Assembly (NCBI GenBank): GCA_944383015.1 | Contig: CALWOC010000001.1 | Coordinates: 506,369-570,368 of the forward strand | DNA: 64,000 nucleotides | Source: an uncultured Clostridia bacterium | Lineage (GTDB): Bacteria > Bacillota > Clostridia > TANB77 > CAG-465 | Direction of reading: 5' to 3' | Part shown: one piece after another, positions 43,540 to 53,395 of the stretch | Layout of the letters: every line of letters starts with the position of its first letter | How positions within the stretch are numbered: position 1 is the stretch's first letter | Notes under the pieces: model-generated | What the model was told of the DNA's origin: nothing | Seen by the model: the letters and a program-made list of their open reading frames with translations, nothing else | Database searches by the model: none | Made by a program: the position numbers and the translations under genes

Positions 43540-43543
43540 CAAC

Positions 43544-43574
43544 AAACAGGTGTAAAAATTGTTTACACCTGTTT
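43544..43574. terminator. bidirectional terminator
   Basis: AAACAGGTGTAAA (43544-43556) pairs perfectly with TTTACACCTGTTT (43562-43574), between two convergent genes. Confidence 0.8.
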
Positions 43575-43970
43575 CTATTGCATTAGACTTTTAAAATAAG
43601 TTTGGTCTTCTAAAATTTTTGTTAATATATCTGACTCTTCTTTAGTTGGTATATCTTGACCAATTCTAAAGTTTGTAACATCTTCACATGTACAACCTAG
43701 TACATCTGCTAATTTTTCGTCTGTTACATCATACATATTATATATTTCATTTATCTGTTTAACTGTAATAATCCCCTCAGCTTTTCTATATGCTTTATCT
43801 TTACTCTGTAAATTCATATGAGGATCTTCTTCAAGTAAACTATCGCACTCTGGACAATATCCTCTAAAAGCTCTATATTTATATTTCTTATCATTTGTGT
43901 AAAACTCAGAATTAAATGTCTCCATTACTGGTTCAACTTCCATTTTACACTTATTACAATACATCTTCAT
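43575..43970 (-). CDS. zinc-ribbon plus HTH protein, MqsA/YgiT type
   Basis: The protein has 131 residues. An N-terminal zinc ribbon (CNKCKMEVEP, then CPECDS) is followed by a helix-turn-helix of the XRE kind (VKQINEIYNMYDVTDEKLADVLG). The pattern matches antitoxin/regulator proteins of the MqsA/YgiT type that are often fused to a Panacea domain; here no Panacea domain follows. GGGAGG precedes the ATG. No toxin partner is adjacent. Confidence 0.75.
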   Translation of the reverse strand: MKMYCNKCKMEVEPVMETFNSEFYTNDKKYKYRAFRGYCPECDSLLEEDPHMNLQSKDKAYRKAEGIITVKQINEIYNMYDVTDEKLADVLGCTCEDVTNFRIGQDIPTKEESDILTKILEDQTYFKSLMQ

Positions 43971-44051
43971 ATAACATCCTCCCTTTTTTATTTTAGTATT
44001 ACATTATACATTCATTTTGTATTAGTTACAAGTATATATTAAATTTTGTAC

Positions 44052-44088
44052 AAAAAAATAACTAGTCTGTAACATTCACAAACTAGTT
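44052..44088 (-). terminator. terminator after tex
   Basis: AACTAGT (44060-44066) pairs with ACTAGTT (44082-44088), extended by TGT/ACA; a T run follows on the minus strand. Confidence 0.7.
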
Positions 44089-44098
44089 AAAATTTAAT

Positions 44099-46261
44099 TT
44101 ATGCAATTTCCTCTGGTGGAATTAAGCTTAAGTTTACCTTTTTTCTTTCAAGATCAATCTTATCTACATAACATGTAACAATATCTCCAACATTTACTAC
44201 TTCCATAGGATGTTTAATGTATTCATTTGTAAGCTTAGAAATATGAATAAGGCCATCATCATGTAATCCAATATCAATAAAAGCACCAAAATCTACAACA
44301 TTTCTAACTGTTCCTTCAAGTCTCATTCCAATTCTTAAGTCTTCTATATTTAGTATATTACTTTTTAGAAGTGGCTTTATAAAATCGTCTCTAAAATCTC
44401 TATTTGGCTGTTTAAGACATTTTATAATGTCTTCTAATGTAAATTTATCTATATTATTTTCTAAAGAATATTTTTCCAAATTTAATTCGTCTAATTTTTT
44501 ATTTAATTCTTCACTACCTATAGTCTCTAGAGGCATATCAATATCTGAAAATAACTTTAATGTTTTTTCATAGCTTTCTGGATGTATAGGTGTTTTATCC
44601 AATAAGTTTTTTCCATCAATTATACGCATAAATCCTATTGATTGTTCATATGCTTTAGCTGTTAACACCTTATTTTTAATTAATTCTTCTCTTGAATTTA
44701 TTTTACCATTTGTGTCTCTATATTTAAGTATTTTATCTATATTAGTTTTAGTTATACCTGATACATATTTTAAAATTGAAGGACTTGCTGTATTTATATT
44801 TACTCCAACTAGATTTACTGATTTTTCAACAATAAAATCAAGTGATTCATTAAGTTTTTTTTGATTTACATCATGCTGATACTGGCCTACACCTATACTT
44901 TTGGGATCAATTTTTACAAGTTCACTTAAAGGATCTTGCAATCTTCTTCCAATACTTATTGCACTTCTTTCTTCAACATGCAAATCCGGAAATTCAGATA
45001 TAGCAAGCTTAGAAGCAGAATATACAGAAGCACCTGCTTCACTTACAATTATATATTCAACTTTTTTTCTTTTATATTCACTACAAACTTCGGATACAAG
45101 TTTTTCACTTTCTCTTGATGCAGTACCATTTCCTACAGCAATAACATCTATATTGTAGGTATCAATAAGATTTTTAATTATTTTTTTTGATTCTTCCCAT
45201 TTATTTTGTGGATCATGTGGATAAATCTTACTAATATTTAGTACTTTTGAAGTTCTATCTATAACTGCAAGCTTACATCCAGTTCTAAAAGCGGGATCAA
45301 AACCAAGTATTACTTTATCTTTTATTGGTGGTGTAAGTAATAACTTTTCCAAATTTTTACCAAATACATCTATTGCTCCTTCTTCTGCCTCTTCTTTTAG
45401 CTTGCCTCTAATTTCTCTTTCAATTGAAGGAAATATTAACCTTTTATATGAATCATATATTGCATCTTTTACTATATCTACAACTGGACTTACTTCATTT
45501 TTTATAATCTTCTTTTCTAAAAAGCTAATAATATGTTCTAGATTAACATCTATAGATACATTAAGTACATTTTCCTTTTCTCCTCTGTTGATGGCAAGTA
45601 TTCTATACTCTTTTGCATTTCTTATCTTTTCACTGTAGTCATAATACATTCTATATACTTGTCCCTCATCTTTAGCATTCTTTTTAATTTTAGAATTAAT
45701 AGTACCAAAATTATATATATTATTCCTTATATATTTTCTATAACTTGCATTATCTGAAATCCACTCAGAAATAATATATTTTGCACCAGTAATCGCATCA
45801 TCAGCACTCTTTACTTTCTCATTAATATATTTTTCTGCAATTTTCTTAATATCTATTTTATCTGGAAAAGACATTATAATTTTAGCTAAAGGTTCAAGTC
45901 CATTTGCAATAGCTTCTGTTGCTTTTGTTTTCTTTTTTTCTTTATATGGTCTATACAAATCTTCAACTTCAATAAGTTTTGTACACTTCATTATCTCTTC
46001 TTTTAAAATATCTGTAAGCATTCCCTTTTCATTTATGAGTCTTATTACATCTTCTTTTCTTTTTAAAAGATTTACTTGATATTCATATACCTCATTTATG
46101 CTTCTTATTTGTTCTTCATCAAGTGCTCCTGTTGCCTCTTTTCTATAACGGGCAATAAAAGGTACTGTATTTCCTTCTTCTAGTAATTTTAATGTATTTT
46201 CTACTTGCTTTTCTTTTACATTTAATTCAATAGCTATTTGTGTAATAATTTCTTTATTCAT
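44099..46261 (-). CDS. tex: Tex-family RNA-binding transcription accessory protein
   Basis: This 720-residue protein has the full Tex order: N-terminal helical domain (NTVPFIARYRKEATGALDEE), YqgF-like nuclease-fold domain, helix-hairpin-helix region (VNINTASPSILKYVSGI) and C-terminal S1 RNA-binding domain (MRLEGTVRNVVDFGAFIDIG). Tex binds RNA and affects transcription and virulence traits in several bacteria. AAGGAG precedes the ATG. It is a single gene. Confidence 0.95.
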   Translation of the reverse strand: MNKEIITQIAIELNVKEKQVENTLKLLEEGNTVPFIARYRKEATGALDEEQIRSINEVYEYQVNLLKRKEDVIRLINEKGMLTDILKEEIMKCTKLIEVEDLYRPYKEKKKTKATEAIANGLEPLAKIIMSFPDKIDIKKIAEKYINEKVKSADDAITGAKYIISEWISDNASYRKYIRNNIYNFGTINSKIKKNAKDEGQVYRMYYDYSEKIRNAKEYRILAINRGEKENVLNVSIDVNLEHIISFLEKKIIKNEVSPVVDIVKDAIYDSYKRLIFPSIEREIRGKLKEEAEEGAIDVFGKNLEKLLLTPPIKDKVILGFDPAFRTGCKLAVIDRTSKVLNISKIYPHDPQNKWEESKKIIKNLIDTYNIDVIAVGNGTASRESEKLVSEVCSEYKRKKVEYIIVSEAGASVYSASKLAISEFPDLHVEERSAISIGRRLQDPLSELVKIDPKSIGVGQYQHDVNQKKLNESLDFIVEKSVNLVGVNINTASPSILKYVSGITKTNIDKILKYRDTNGKINSREELIKNKVLTAKAYEQSIGFMRIIDGKNLLDKTPIHPESYEKTLKLFSDIDMPLETIGSEELNKKLDELNLEKYSLENNIDKFTLEDIIKCLKQPNRDFRDDFIKPLLKSNILNIEDLRIGMRLEGTVRNVVDFGAFIDIGLHDDGLIHISKLTNEYIKHPMEVVNVGDIVTCYVDKIDLERKKVNLSLIPPEEIA

Positions 46262-46337
46262 TGTTTTTTCTCCTTAAAATATTAACAACAAGTATTATAT
46301 CATAAATTTGGTAAAATATATTAAGTTACAACATTTA

Positions 46338-46366
46338 TTGACAATAATATAATATCTTAATATAAT
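46338..46366 (+). promoter_or_regulatory. consensus promoter of the duplicated PemK-like gene
   Basis: TTGACA (46338-46343) and TATAAT (46361-46366) are exactly 17 bases apart. Confidence 0.75.
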
Positions 46367-46396
46367 TAGTATGAAGAAAAAAGAGGTGAAAAAATC

Positions 46397-48844
46397 TTGG
46401 GATATGTTGATAGATTCATAAAAAAAATATCTTTAGAAAATACCAAATATAAAGAAAAGAAAACTCTTCTACCAAATCTTAGACCTGGTGACATTATCTG
46501 GGCAAAAAGATATTCAAAAGAAGAAGTTCGAGAAAATATTGATTTAGAACATCAAGAAAGCCCTTTTATAGTTATATACAAAAATGAATTAAATATATCA
46601 TATTGTTTAGAATGTAGCTCAAAAGAAGAAACAAAACAACCAAACATAATAAAATTTGAAAAGAAAGACTATCCTCACATACTATATAAAGATACATATG
46701 TAAAACTAAAATCAGATATTGAGCTTACAAGTTATAGATATATAAGAAAAATGGGGAGTTTAACAGTTAGTGATTTTAACATACTAAAAAAGAACTTATT
46801 TTTGCTAATGACAGATGAAGAAAATGCTAAATTATTTAGTTTTACAAAAAGTAAATTAAACTTCTTTTTAGATAGTGGTGATCTTATACTAAAAGATAGT
46901 GCTCGTTACTTAGTAGGCTATAGAGAAGGAGAAACTCTTTTTGCATATAGAGTTATAAAAGATGAATTTAATTCAGATATAACAATAAATAGTATTCCAT
47001 TTAAAATACGTTATGATAAAAAGATAAAAATTAGTGCCACTGACACTTATATGCTTTTAGGTATATATCATAAATACAAATCATACTTTAAAAAACAAAA
47101 ATTTATTGGTTATCATTTAGCTGATATTGGTGACTTAATACAAGTAAATAATAATTATTATCTTGTATATGGAAAATACAAAGAATATCTAGTTGTTATT
47201 CGAGTATACAAAGATATAAAAGGCCTAACAATAAAAACATATGACATTAGTATTAATAATACAAACTATAAAACTGGATATAATTTTTTCCTTCTATCAT
47301 CTGAATATGAATACAATATAATATCAAATATTTTAGAATTTGAAATATGTGAATATACAAATAGACTTAAAGGCTTAAATATTACTCCTAATTTAAGCAC
47401 TGAAAATATTATTGAAACAAATAATTTATCTAATACTACTTTAAGTACATTACAAAAAGAAATACTAAATCAGTTAAAAGAAATGAACTTTAGCTTTGAA
47501 GAAATTACTAGAATTATGATTGAACTAAAGGGAATAAAAGAACAACTCAAATTTAGAGAATATTTAATAAAAAACTATGATGAAAAAGATAAAGAAATAG
47601 TTAAAAACGCAGCAAGTTATATAGTATCTGATGGTATTTTTAATAATAAATTATTTCTAAAAGAGGGAGATATTATACTTGCAAAAAGAACAAATGATTC
47701 AAATATTAAAAATAATATAATAAAGGATTATAAATCTATAGGACCATATGTAATAATTTATGTAGATAGAGAAAAAGAAAAAATATATGCCTTGTCAGGA
47801 GCTTATTCAGTAATTAGAGGGCCAAAGACCTTTTTTAAAATAAAATCAAGTTCTACTGAGCTCCAAGAAGATACAATACATTTAAAAAGTATCATTCCTA
47901 CTGAAATAACAAAAGATGATTATATAAAAAAAATTGATGAATTACCAAATGAAGAACTAAACACTTTAAGAAAAAAAGTATATGCGATAATGTATTATAA
48001 TGAAGATAATAACTTTTTTAATAAGGAAGTCTTATCATATTATAATTCTCCTTTTGACATTATAAATTATAAAAATAACTACTACTTAATATTTGATGAG
48101 GATGATAAAAACTTTTATTCATATCAGTTATATGAAACTATATATCCTTATCTTAAAATAAATGATATAGGCTATATGGTAAATTTAAGAAATATAACAA
48201 AAATACCTAAAGATAAAACTTATGAAGTTGTATATATAATTAAACCCAAACTTTTGGATGTAATAAAAAACAAAAAAAGATGGAAAGACATTAAATTACC
48301 TATAGTAGAAAAAAATATAGAAACTGCAACACAAGGAGATATAATAAATTATAATAATATATATTATTTAGTTTTTGGTGAATATAAAAATTACCTACAA
48401 CTATATAAATTATATACTAAACAGGAAAATAATTTTGCTTGTTCATTTATAGCTGATAGTAAAACTTTTTATACAAATTTCCAAATATATTTAATTTCTA
48501 AAAATGCAAATATCACAATTACAGATAATGTTAATCAAGATAAGTTAAATGAAATTAACAATATTAGAAAATCATATAAGAAAGTAAATACTATATATAA
48601 TACACCTTTAGATTATAAAGATGAACAATCACCAAAACTAAATAAAGAACAATTACAACTAATAGATAAATTAAAAGAATATGACTTTTCCGAGGAAGAA
48701 ATAATAGGATACTTAGTTGCACTAAACAACAAATTTGTAATAGATGAGATTTTAGATTTTATTATAAAAAAAGAACAAACTAACACAATTTCAAAAGGTA
48801 AAATAGGCAGAAGAATAAGAAGAACTGCACGAAAACAAGAATAA
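46397..48844 (+). CDS. 815-residue internally duplicated protein with PemK/MazF-like domains
   Basis: The protein is two copies of one layout, offset by about 393-402 residues. Each half has a PemK/MazF-like barrel (about 29-138 and 422-535, starting LRPGDIIWAKR and LKEGDIILAKR), then two short beta modules (GDLILKDSARYLV at 161, GDLIQVNNNYYLV at 246; FDIINYKNNYYLI at 553, GDIINYNNIYYLV at 648), then a UBA-like helical stretch (349-395 and 749-793). The end is basic (GRRIRRTARKQE). The start is TTG at 46397 with AGGTG 8 bases upstream. PemK-like domains are RNA-cleaving toxins or related barrels; whether either is active is unknown. Confidence 0.6.
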   Translation: MGYVDRFIKKISLENTKYKEKKTLLPNLRPGDIIWAKRYSKEEVRENIDLEHQESPFIVIYKNELNISYCLECSSKEETKQPNIIKFEKKDYPHILYKDTYVKLKSDIELTSYRYIRKMGSLTVSDFNILKKNLFLLMTDEENAKLFSFTKSKLNFFLDSGDLILKDSARYLVGYREGETLFAYRVIKDEFNSDITINSIPFKIRYDKKIKISATDTYMLLGIYHKYKSYFKKQKFIGYHLADIGDLIQVNNNYYLVYGKYKEYLVVIRVYKDIKGLTIKTYDISINNTNYKTGYNFFLLSSEYEYNIISNILEFEICEYTNRLKGLNITPNLSTENIIETNNLSNTTLSTLQKEILNQLKEMNFSFEEITRIMIELKGIKEQLKFREYLIKNYDEKDKEIVKNAASYIVSDGIFNNKLFLKEGDIILAKRTNDSNIKNNIIKDYKSIGPYVIIYVDREKEKIYALSGAYSVIRGPKTFFKIKSSSTELQEDTIHLKSIIPTEITKDDYIKKIDELPNEELNTLRKKVYAIMYYNEDNNFFNKEVLSYYNSPFDIINYKNNYYLIFDEDDKNFYSYQLYETIYPYLKINDIGYMVNLRNITKIPKDKTYEVVYIIKPKLLDVIKNKKRWKDIKLPIVEKNIETATQGDIINYNNIYYLVFGEYKNYLQLYKLYTKQENNFACSFIADSKTFYTNFQIYLISKNANITITDNVNQDKLNEINNIRKSYKKVNTIYNTPLDYKDEQSPKLNKEQLQLIDKLKEYDFSEEEIIGYLVALNNKFVIDEILDFIIKKEQTNTISKGKIGRRIRRTARKQE

Positions 48845-48859
48845 TATTATGTAATATGA

Positions 48860-48888
48860 TTGATTTGCCTAAACTCTTATGCTATAAT
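48860..48888 (+). promoter_or_regulatory. promoter of the DUF4046 gene
   Basis: TTGATT (48860-48865) and TATAAT (48883-48888) are 17 bases apart. Confidence 0.55.
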
Positions 48889-48946
48889 TTTGGTGTATAT
48901 TTATTTTTTCTAAATTAAATATAACTATATTTATGGAGGGATTAAT

Positions 48947-49456
48947 TTGAAAAGTGAACCGATTCAAATCTATGAGGACGTATTAAAAGGCTCTTTACGC
49001 CGTTTTCCTAGAGGCTTTTGGGTAGACGATGAGAACAAAAATCTCAAAGCATCTGCTGAGATTACACGCTACTTAATTGAAAATGTACTAAAATGGAGTG
49101 ATGAGAAAGTAAAAAGTGATATTTCGTGTAAAGTATTTTTTAATCACAAGCTAAAAGGTATGCTATGCACTCTTTTTGGAGATAGTGTGTATGCTGCACT
49201 AAACAATGCATATCCTGGCAAGTACAAAGAATGGGAACTTGCGTGTACACCACGTAACTTTTGGACACTTGAAAATGCCAAAAAAGCAACAATTTGGCTT
49301 TTCAAAGAAAAACTACAATGGAGTGATGATGAGATAAGGCAAAATATCAGCAGAAAGATTTTTGTCGAGAACGGATTAGATACAATGATGCATCTGTTAT
49401 TCAAAAACAATGCAAAAGCAGCTATATCTAACGCTTTTCCTGATTTATTCCGGTAA
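48947..49456 (+). CDS. DUF4046-type repeat protein
   Basis: This 169-residue protein consists of two copies of one repeat (about residues 8-98 and 102-167), each with the pattern of an aromatic FW, a helix with (W)SDE/SDD and a closing NAYPGKYKEWE-like or NAFPDLF block. The family is known in bacilli and in phage or plasmid DNA, with no set function. The start is TTG at 48947 with GGAGG 6 bases upstream. The first 150 bases use CGC, CGT and other codons rare nearby, which suggests recent arrival. Confidence 0.65.
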   Translation: MKSEPIQIYEDVLKGSLRRFPRGFWVDDENKNLKASAEITRYLIENVLKWSDEKVKSDISCKVFFNHKLKGMLCTLFGDSVYAALNNAYPGKYKEWELACTPRNFWTLENAKKATIWLFKEKLQWSDDEIRQNISRKIFVENGLDTMMHLLFKNNAKAAISNAFPDLFR

Positions 49457-49465
49457 AAATTAAAG

Positions 49466-49498
49466 GCAGGTAGATTTAAAAAATCTACCCGCTTTTTT
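49466..49498. terminator. terminator between the DUF4046 gene and cpsD
   Basis: A 12-base stem (49466-49477 with 49481-49492, one mismatch) is followed by six T on the plus strand. Confidence 0.7.
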
Positions 49499-49509
49499 GC
49501 AAAATAAAT

Positions 49510-50256
49510 TTATGATATTTTATATTTCTTATCATCATATTTGATTATTTGATTATCTGTATATCTACCATAATCTTTTGCATACTCTTTCATTTTATCC
49601 ATAGGCATTTTATTTACTACAACACCTATTATATTTCCACCCATGTTCTCTATTTTCTTTTTAGTTTCAACTAGAGCTTCACTCTTTGTTTTTTCAATTG
49701 CACAAACAAGTACAACTCCATCTGCTTTATTACATAATATCATACTATCTGTAACTATATTAATTGGTGGAGCATCAAATAATATAACATCAAATTTGTT
49801 CTTTACATTATCTAAAATCAAATCAAATTGTGAATTTTCAAAAAGCTCAGATGGATTATGAGGTACAGCTCCTGCAGGGATAATATATACATTATCTATT
49901 TGAGTCTGTTTAATGTATTTTCCAACTTCAGCATCTAGATTTTCATTATCTTTGTTTATATTTTTGTTATCTAGAGCTTGAGCAAGTCCTTCTACATTAT
50001 CTACTTTAAATATATCATGTTGTCTTCCTTTTCTTAAATCACCATCTATAATTAAGACTTTTTGTTTAGACTGTGAAAAAGCAATTGCTAAGTTTGAGAT
50101 AATAAGACTTTTTCCATCTTCTGTTGATGAGCTAGTAATTAAAAATGACTTATAATTATTCTTACTCATCTTATATGTAATACTTGTCCTAAGTGTCCTT
50201 ATTGCCTCTGATATTGGAGACTTTGGAGCCTCATGTATAATTAAATCTTTTCTCAT
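49510..50256 (-). CDS. cpsD: polysaccharide tyrosine autokinase, CpsD/CapB type
   Basis: This 248-residue BY-kinase has a modified P-loop SSSTEDGKSLI, Walker A' VLIIDGDLRKGRQ and DVILFDAPP. The tail holds several tyrosines (YAKDYGRY, KYDDKKYKIS) that would be autophosphorylated. It needs the membrane activator CpsC, encoded 11 bases upstream. The pair sets polysaccharide length and export. It is distant from the main gene cluster by two unrelated genes. Confidence 0.9.
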   Translation of the reverse strand: MRKDLIIHEAPKSPISEAIRTLRTSITYKMSKNNYKSFLITSSSTEDGKSLIISNLAIAFSQSKQKVLIIDGDLRKGRQHDIFKVDNVEGLAQALDNKNINKDNENLDAEVGKYIKQTQIDNVYIIPAGAVPHNPSELFENSQFDLILDNVKNKFDVILFDAPPINIVTDSMILCNKADGVVLVCAIEKTKSEALVETKKKIENMGGNIIGVVVNKMPMDKMKEYAKDYGRYTDNQIIKYDDKKYKIS

Positions 50257-50267
50257 AATCTCACCTC

Positions 50268-50954
50268 TTATTTAATATCTGGAATAACTGCAAGTACTTC
50301 AAGTCCTAGCAGATCTTCCACTTCAGATTTAGATTTTATTGTTGTATCAAAATAGAAAATAACAAATAGTACACCGCAAGATAATACTAAACCAACCATA
50401 CCAAATATAGCTGCATTTTTAGCATAACTTACATTATATGGTGAAGAACTAGGAATCGCAGTATCTATTACAGTTACATTCTCAATGTTATATATTTCTT
50501 TAACCTTTGAACTAAATACCTCAGATAAGCTATTTGCTACATTGGCTGCAACAATTGGATCTTCATTTGAAACTTGAATCTTAAGCATTTCTGTATCATC
50601 TTTTGCAGTAACAGATATATTTGACATTAAAGCTTCTTCTGAAATATCAAGTTCTAGTTTTTCTTTTACTTCACTTGCAACGGCTCTACTTTTCATTATC
50701 TCGCTATATGTTGCAACAAGCTTTGAATTTAATGTAATATCATTTTGTGTTATTCCCTCACTAGTAGTAGTACTAATAGTACTAGTATCTGTAGGCTTAG
50801 ATAATACAACTGTTGAATATGAAGAATACATTGGCGTTACAAAAAATTTAGTATAAACTACTCCTGCAATTAGTCCTAGTATACAACATAGTATAACCCA
50901 AACCTTCTTTTTAAATATATAATATATAATCTCTTTTATATCAATCTCTTCCAC
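50268..50954 (-). CDS. cpsC: chain-length determinant/kinase activator, CpsC/Wzz type
   Basis: This 228-residue protein has two membrane segments (about residues 17-37 and 178-200) around an outer Wzz domain (YSSYSTVVLSKPTDTS; LEVLAVIPDIK at the end). The GTG at 50954 is chosen because AGGTG lies 6 bases upstream and EEIDIKEIIYYIFKKK then begins as in other CpsC proteins; ATG at 50960 touches the ribosome site. It partners the CpsD kinase encoded next. Confidence 0.85.
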   Translation of the reverse strand: MEEIDIKEIIYYIFKKKVWVILCCILGLIAGVVYTKFFVTPMYSSYSTVVLSKPTDTSTISTTTSEGITQNDITLNSKLVATYSEIMKSRAVASEVKEKLELDISEEALMSNISVTAKDDTEMLKIQVSNEDPIVAANVANSLSEVFSSKVKEIYNIENVTVIDTAIPSSSPYNVSYAKNAAIFGMVGLVLSCGVLFVIFYFDTTIKSKSEVEDLLGLEVLAVIPDIK

Positions 50955-51030
50955 ACGCATCACCTGATATTTATATTGTATAATGTTTACGTAAAATTTT
51001 TCAAGAGAATATTATAAAAAAGAAAATAAA

Positions 51031-51060
51031 TAAAAAAAAAGATAGATATTTATCTATCTA
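51031..51060 (-). terminator. terminator after the Panacea-like gene
   Basis: GATAGATA (51041-51048) pairs with TATCTATC (51051-51058), with nine T on the minus strand. Confidence 0.7.
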
Positions 51061-51070
51061 TCTACACTAT

Positions 51071-51511
51071 TTAAATACTGTCGCAATATTCAAAAATTTC
51101 CAAATCACTAACTTTTCTTTTTTTCTTTGTATTTCTACAAATCTCATCTACGTATGACATATTAGATAATTTATTTTCATCATCTAAAGCATATATCTTA
51201 TAGTTTCGAATAAGTAGACTTCTTGTTTTATTATCTAGTTTACATTGATAGTCATCATCAATCAAATAATTTTTAGATTTAGAAAATTTTTTTAAACGTT
51301 TAAATTCCTTTTGTATACTCAAAAATATTGGTCCTTTTTTCGTAATTATTGGCTGTTCATTAAAAAGCTTATGCTCAATTTCGTACTTATTGTAATTAAA
51401 TTCATAAATGTACCAACAGTAAGAATGATACACCAACCTTTGAATTTGATATTCTTTAAGTTCTTCATTTAAACTAGCAAAATATTTAGCTATATCAACA
51501 GCAGTATACAT
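51071..51511 (-). CDS. Panacea (SocA/DUF4065-like) domain protein
   Basis: This 146-residue protein reads DIAKYFASLNEEL, then IQRLVYHSYCWYIYEF and IITKKGPIFLSIQKEFKRL, which follows the usual Panacea order (DIAxYF, LQKLxYxAxxWYL, AWxxGPV). The sequence is diverged from the consensus (KGP for YGP). GGAGTGATGAAAA precedes the ATG. A consensus-spaced promoter (TTGACT, 17, TATAAT at 51702-51674) lies about 160 bases upstream, giving a long leader. It sits between polysaccharide genes and a glutamate synthase; no toxin is evident. Confidence 0.6.
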   Translation of the reverse strand: MYTAVDIAKYFASLNEELKEYQIQRLVYHSYCWYIYEFNYNKYEIEHKLFNEQPIITKKGPIFLSIQKEFKRLKKFSKSKNYLIDDDYQCKLDNKTRSLLIRNYKIYALDDENKLSNMSYVDEICRNTKKKRKVSDLEIFEYCDSI

Positions 51512-51673
51512 TTTTCATCACTCCTTTTTATTTAATAAAAATTTAGCCATAAATCCTAAAGATTTACTAAATAGATTTATATAATACTCAAGGAGTTAAA
51601 ATATAATATTATTTTAAAAATAATACTCAATGTCTATATTAATCTACATTTTAGTAAACATAAAACTAATACA

Positions 51674-51702
51674 ATTATATCATAATTAAATTAAAAAGTC
51701 AA
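51674..51702 (-). promoter_or_regulatory. promoter of the Panacea-like gene
   Basis: TTGACT (51702-51697) and TATAAT (51679-51674) are exactly 17 bases apart. Confidence 0.6.
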
Positions 51703-51734
51703 AAAAATACCTAAGTAAAATTTATATTACCTAG
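51701..51734 (-). terminator. terminator after the glutamate synthase gene
   Basis: CTAAGTAA (51711-51718) pairs with TTACCTAG (51727-51734), one G-T pair, with a T run on the minus strand. Its end overlaps the start of the next promoter. Confidence 0.6.
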
Positions 51735-51754
51735 ATATTAAAAATATAATATAA

Positions 51755-53161
51755 TTATACATGCTTAATATTTGTATTTTGAGATATCTCATTTGAAGTT
51801 GTAGCTAAGTCTTCTACACTCAATTTATGAATATCTTTATGTCCTGTTATTCTACCAAAAGTTTTTAGCTCTTCTTTTACATTTTCTAAATATTTAGCTA
51901 CCTTTTTACTACTATTTTCTATAGATAATCTTTTACGAAGCTTAGGATCTTGTGTTGCGATTCCTTTAGGACACATACCACCATTACATACTCTATACTG
52001 ATCACAACCTAAAGCAATCATTGCAGCAGTTGCAATAGCTACACAATCGGCTCCCATAGCAATAGCCTTTGCAAAATCACTTGCATCATATAATCCACCA
52101 GTTATAACTAAGTCTATATCTAGGTTATGTTCTTTTAGATATTTCTTTGCTCTATATAATGCATATATAGTTGGAACTGATGTATTATCTTTTAAAAATG
52201 TAGGACTTGCACCAGTTGCTCCACCTCTACCATCAATAGTAATAAAATCTGGCATAGCAAAACATACATATTCTAAATCTGCTTCAATATGTCCTGCAGC
52301 TATTTTTATACCAATAGGTCTTCCAAGTGACTTTTCTCTTAATTCATCTACTAAAGATTTTAAATCTTCTTTAGTTTTTATTTCTTCAAATTTAGATGGA
52401 CTAATTACATCTTCACCGACTTTTTTACTACGTACCTTTGCTATTTCATCAGTTACTTTATTTCCAGGTAAATGTCCACCCATACCAGGCTTAGTACCTT
52501 GTCCAATTTTTATCTCTATTGCATCAGCATTTTTTAAATTTTCATCTGTTACACTATATTTATTTGGTACATACTCAAATATATATTTATATGATGCTTC
52601 CATTTCTTCTGGTAAAATTCCACCTTCACCACTACACTCTGCAGTTTTAGCTATACAAGAGCCTTTAGCTAAAGCAATTTTTGCTTCTTTAGATAAAGCA
52701 CCAAATGACATATGTGAAATATATACTGGCATATCTATCTCAAGAGGACGCATTGCATTCTTACCAATAACTGTCTTTAATGACACATCTTCATGATCAA
52801 AAAGAGGTGCAGGATTTAACTGTGCTCCAAGTATTAATACATCATCAAAACCAATAACTGGATGTGTTGTTCCCATAGCTGATATTTCATTATAATTATC
52901 ACTTGTTATAGCATGTATTTTTGAAACAGCTTTTTTAAGTCTTACTGGTGTATCTTTAGCCATTGCTTCCATAGAATCATCAACTTCAGATTCTTCAACA
53001 ACTTCTTCCACACTTTCCACATATTCTTCTATCTTTTCAAAAGCACTTTTAGGATTAAAACACAAAGGACATTTCCAATCATCTGGCAAATCCTTAAATA
53101 ATACACCTTCCTTTTCTTCATCATAAATATATCCACAAATTGTACAACGATACTTAGCCAT
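51755..53161 (-). CDS. rubredoxin-glutamate synthase fusion (FMN-binding GltB-type domain)
   Basis: This 468-residue protein starts with a rubredoxin domain whose cysteines are C6, C9, C31 and C34, then an acidic linker, then a glutamate synthase-like FMN domain (about 85-450): [48 protein letters not shown] and [16 protein letters not shown]. The last block holds the cysteines of a 3Fe-4S cluster. No glutaminase domain is present. Electrons probably come through the rubredoxin. It could make glutamate from 2-oxoglutarate and ammonia, but the real reaction of these stand-alone proteins is not certain. Confidence 0.85.
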   Translation of the reverse strand: MAKYRCTICGYIYDEEKEGVLFKDLPDDWKCPLCFNPKSAFEKIEEYVESVEEVVEESEVDDSMEAMAKDTPVRLKKAVSKIHAITSDNYNEISAMGTTHPVIGFDDVLILGAQLNPAPLFDHEDVSLKTVIGKNAMRPLEIDMPVYISHMSFGALSKEAKIALAKGSCIAKTAECSGEGGILPEEMEASYKYIFEYVPNKYSVTDENLKNADAIEIKIGQGTKPGMGGHLPGNKVTDEIAKVRSKKVGEDVISPSKFEEIKTKEDLKSLVDELREKSLGRPIGIKIAAGHIEADLEYVCFAMPDFITIDGRGGATGASPTFLKDNTSVPTIYALYRAKKYLKEHNLDIDLVITGGLYDASDFAKAIAMGADCVAIATAAMIALGCDQYRVCNGGMCPKGIATQDPKLRKRLSIENSSKKVAKYLENVKEELKTFGRITGHKDIHKLSVEDLATTSNEISQNTNIKHV

Positions 53162-53395
53162 AATATTCTCCTCCTTTTTTATTATGATTTAAAATAACTC
53201 AATTATAAAACGCATTTTATTTCTTTAAATTAAAATAACATAATGAATTAAAACAAAAGCAATCTTAAATACTGATTTAATTCTGTTTCACTTGGTAAAT
53301 AAATCCTAGCAATAAGAATTTATTTTTTCACAATTAGTACATTACAAAAATTATATCATAAATTAGTATATTATTAAATAAAATATAATACTTTG
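53162..53395. other. intergenic region upstream of the glutamate synthase gene
   Basis: These bases hold the AGGAGG-type ribosome site of the glutamate synthase gene and AT-rich sequence. I see no frame, RNA or clear promoter in them. Confidence 0.5.
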
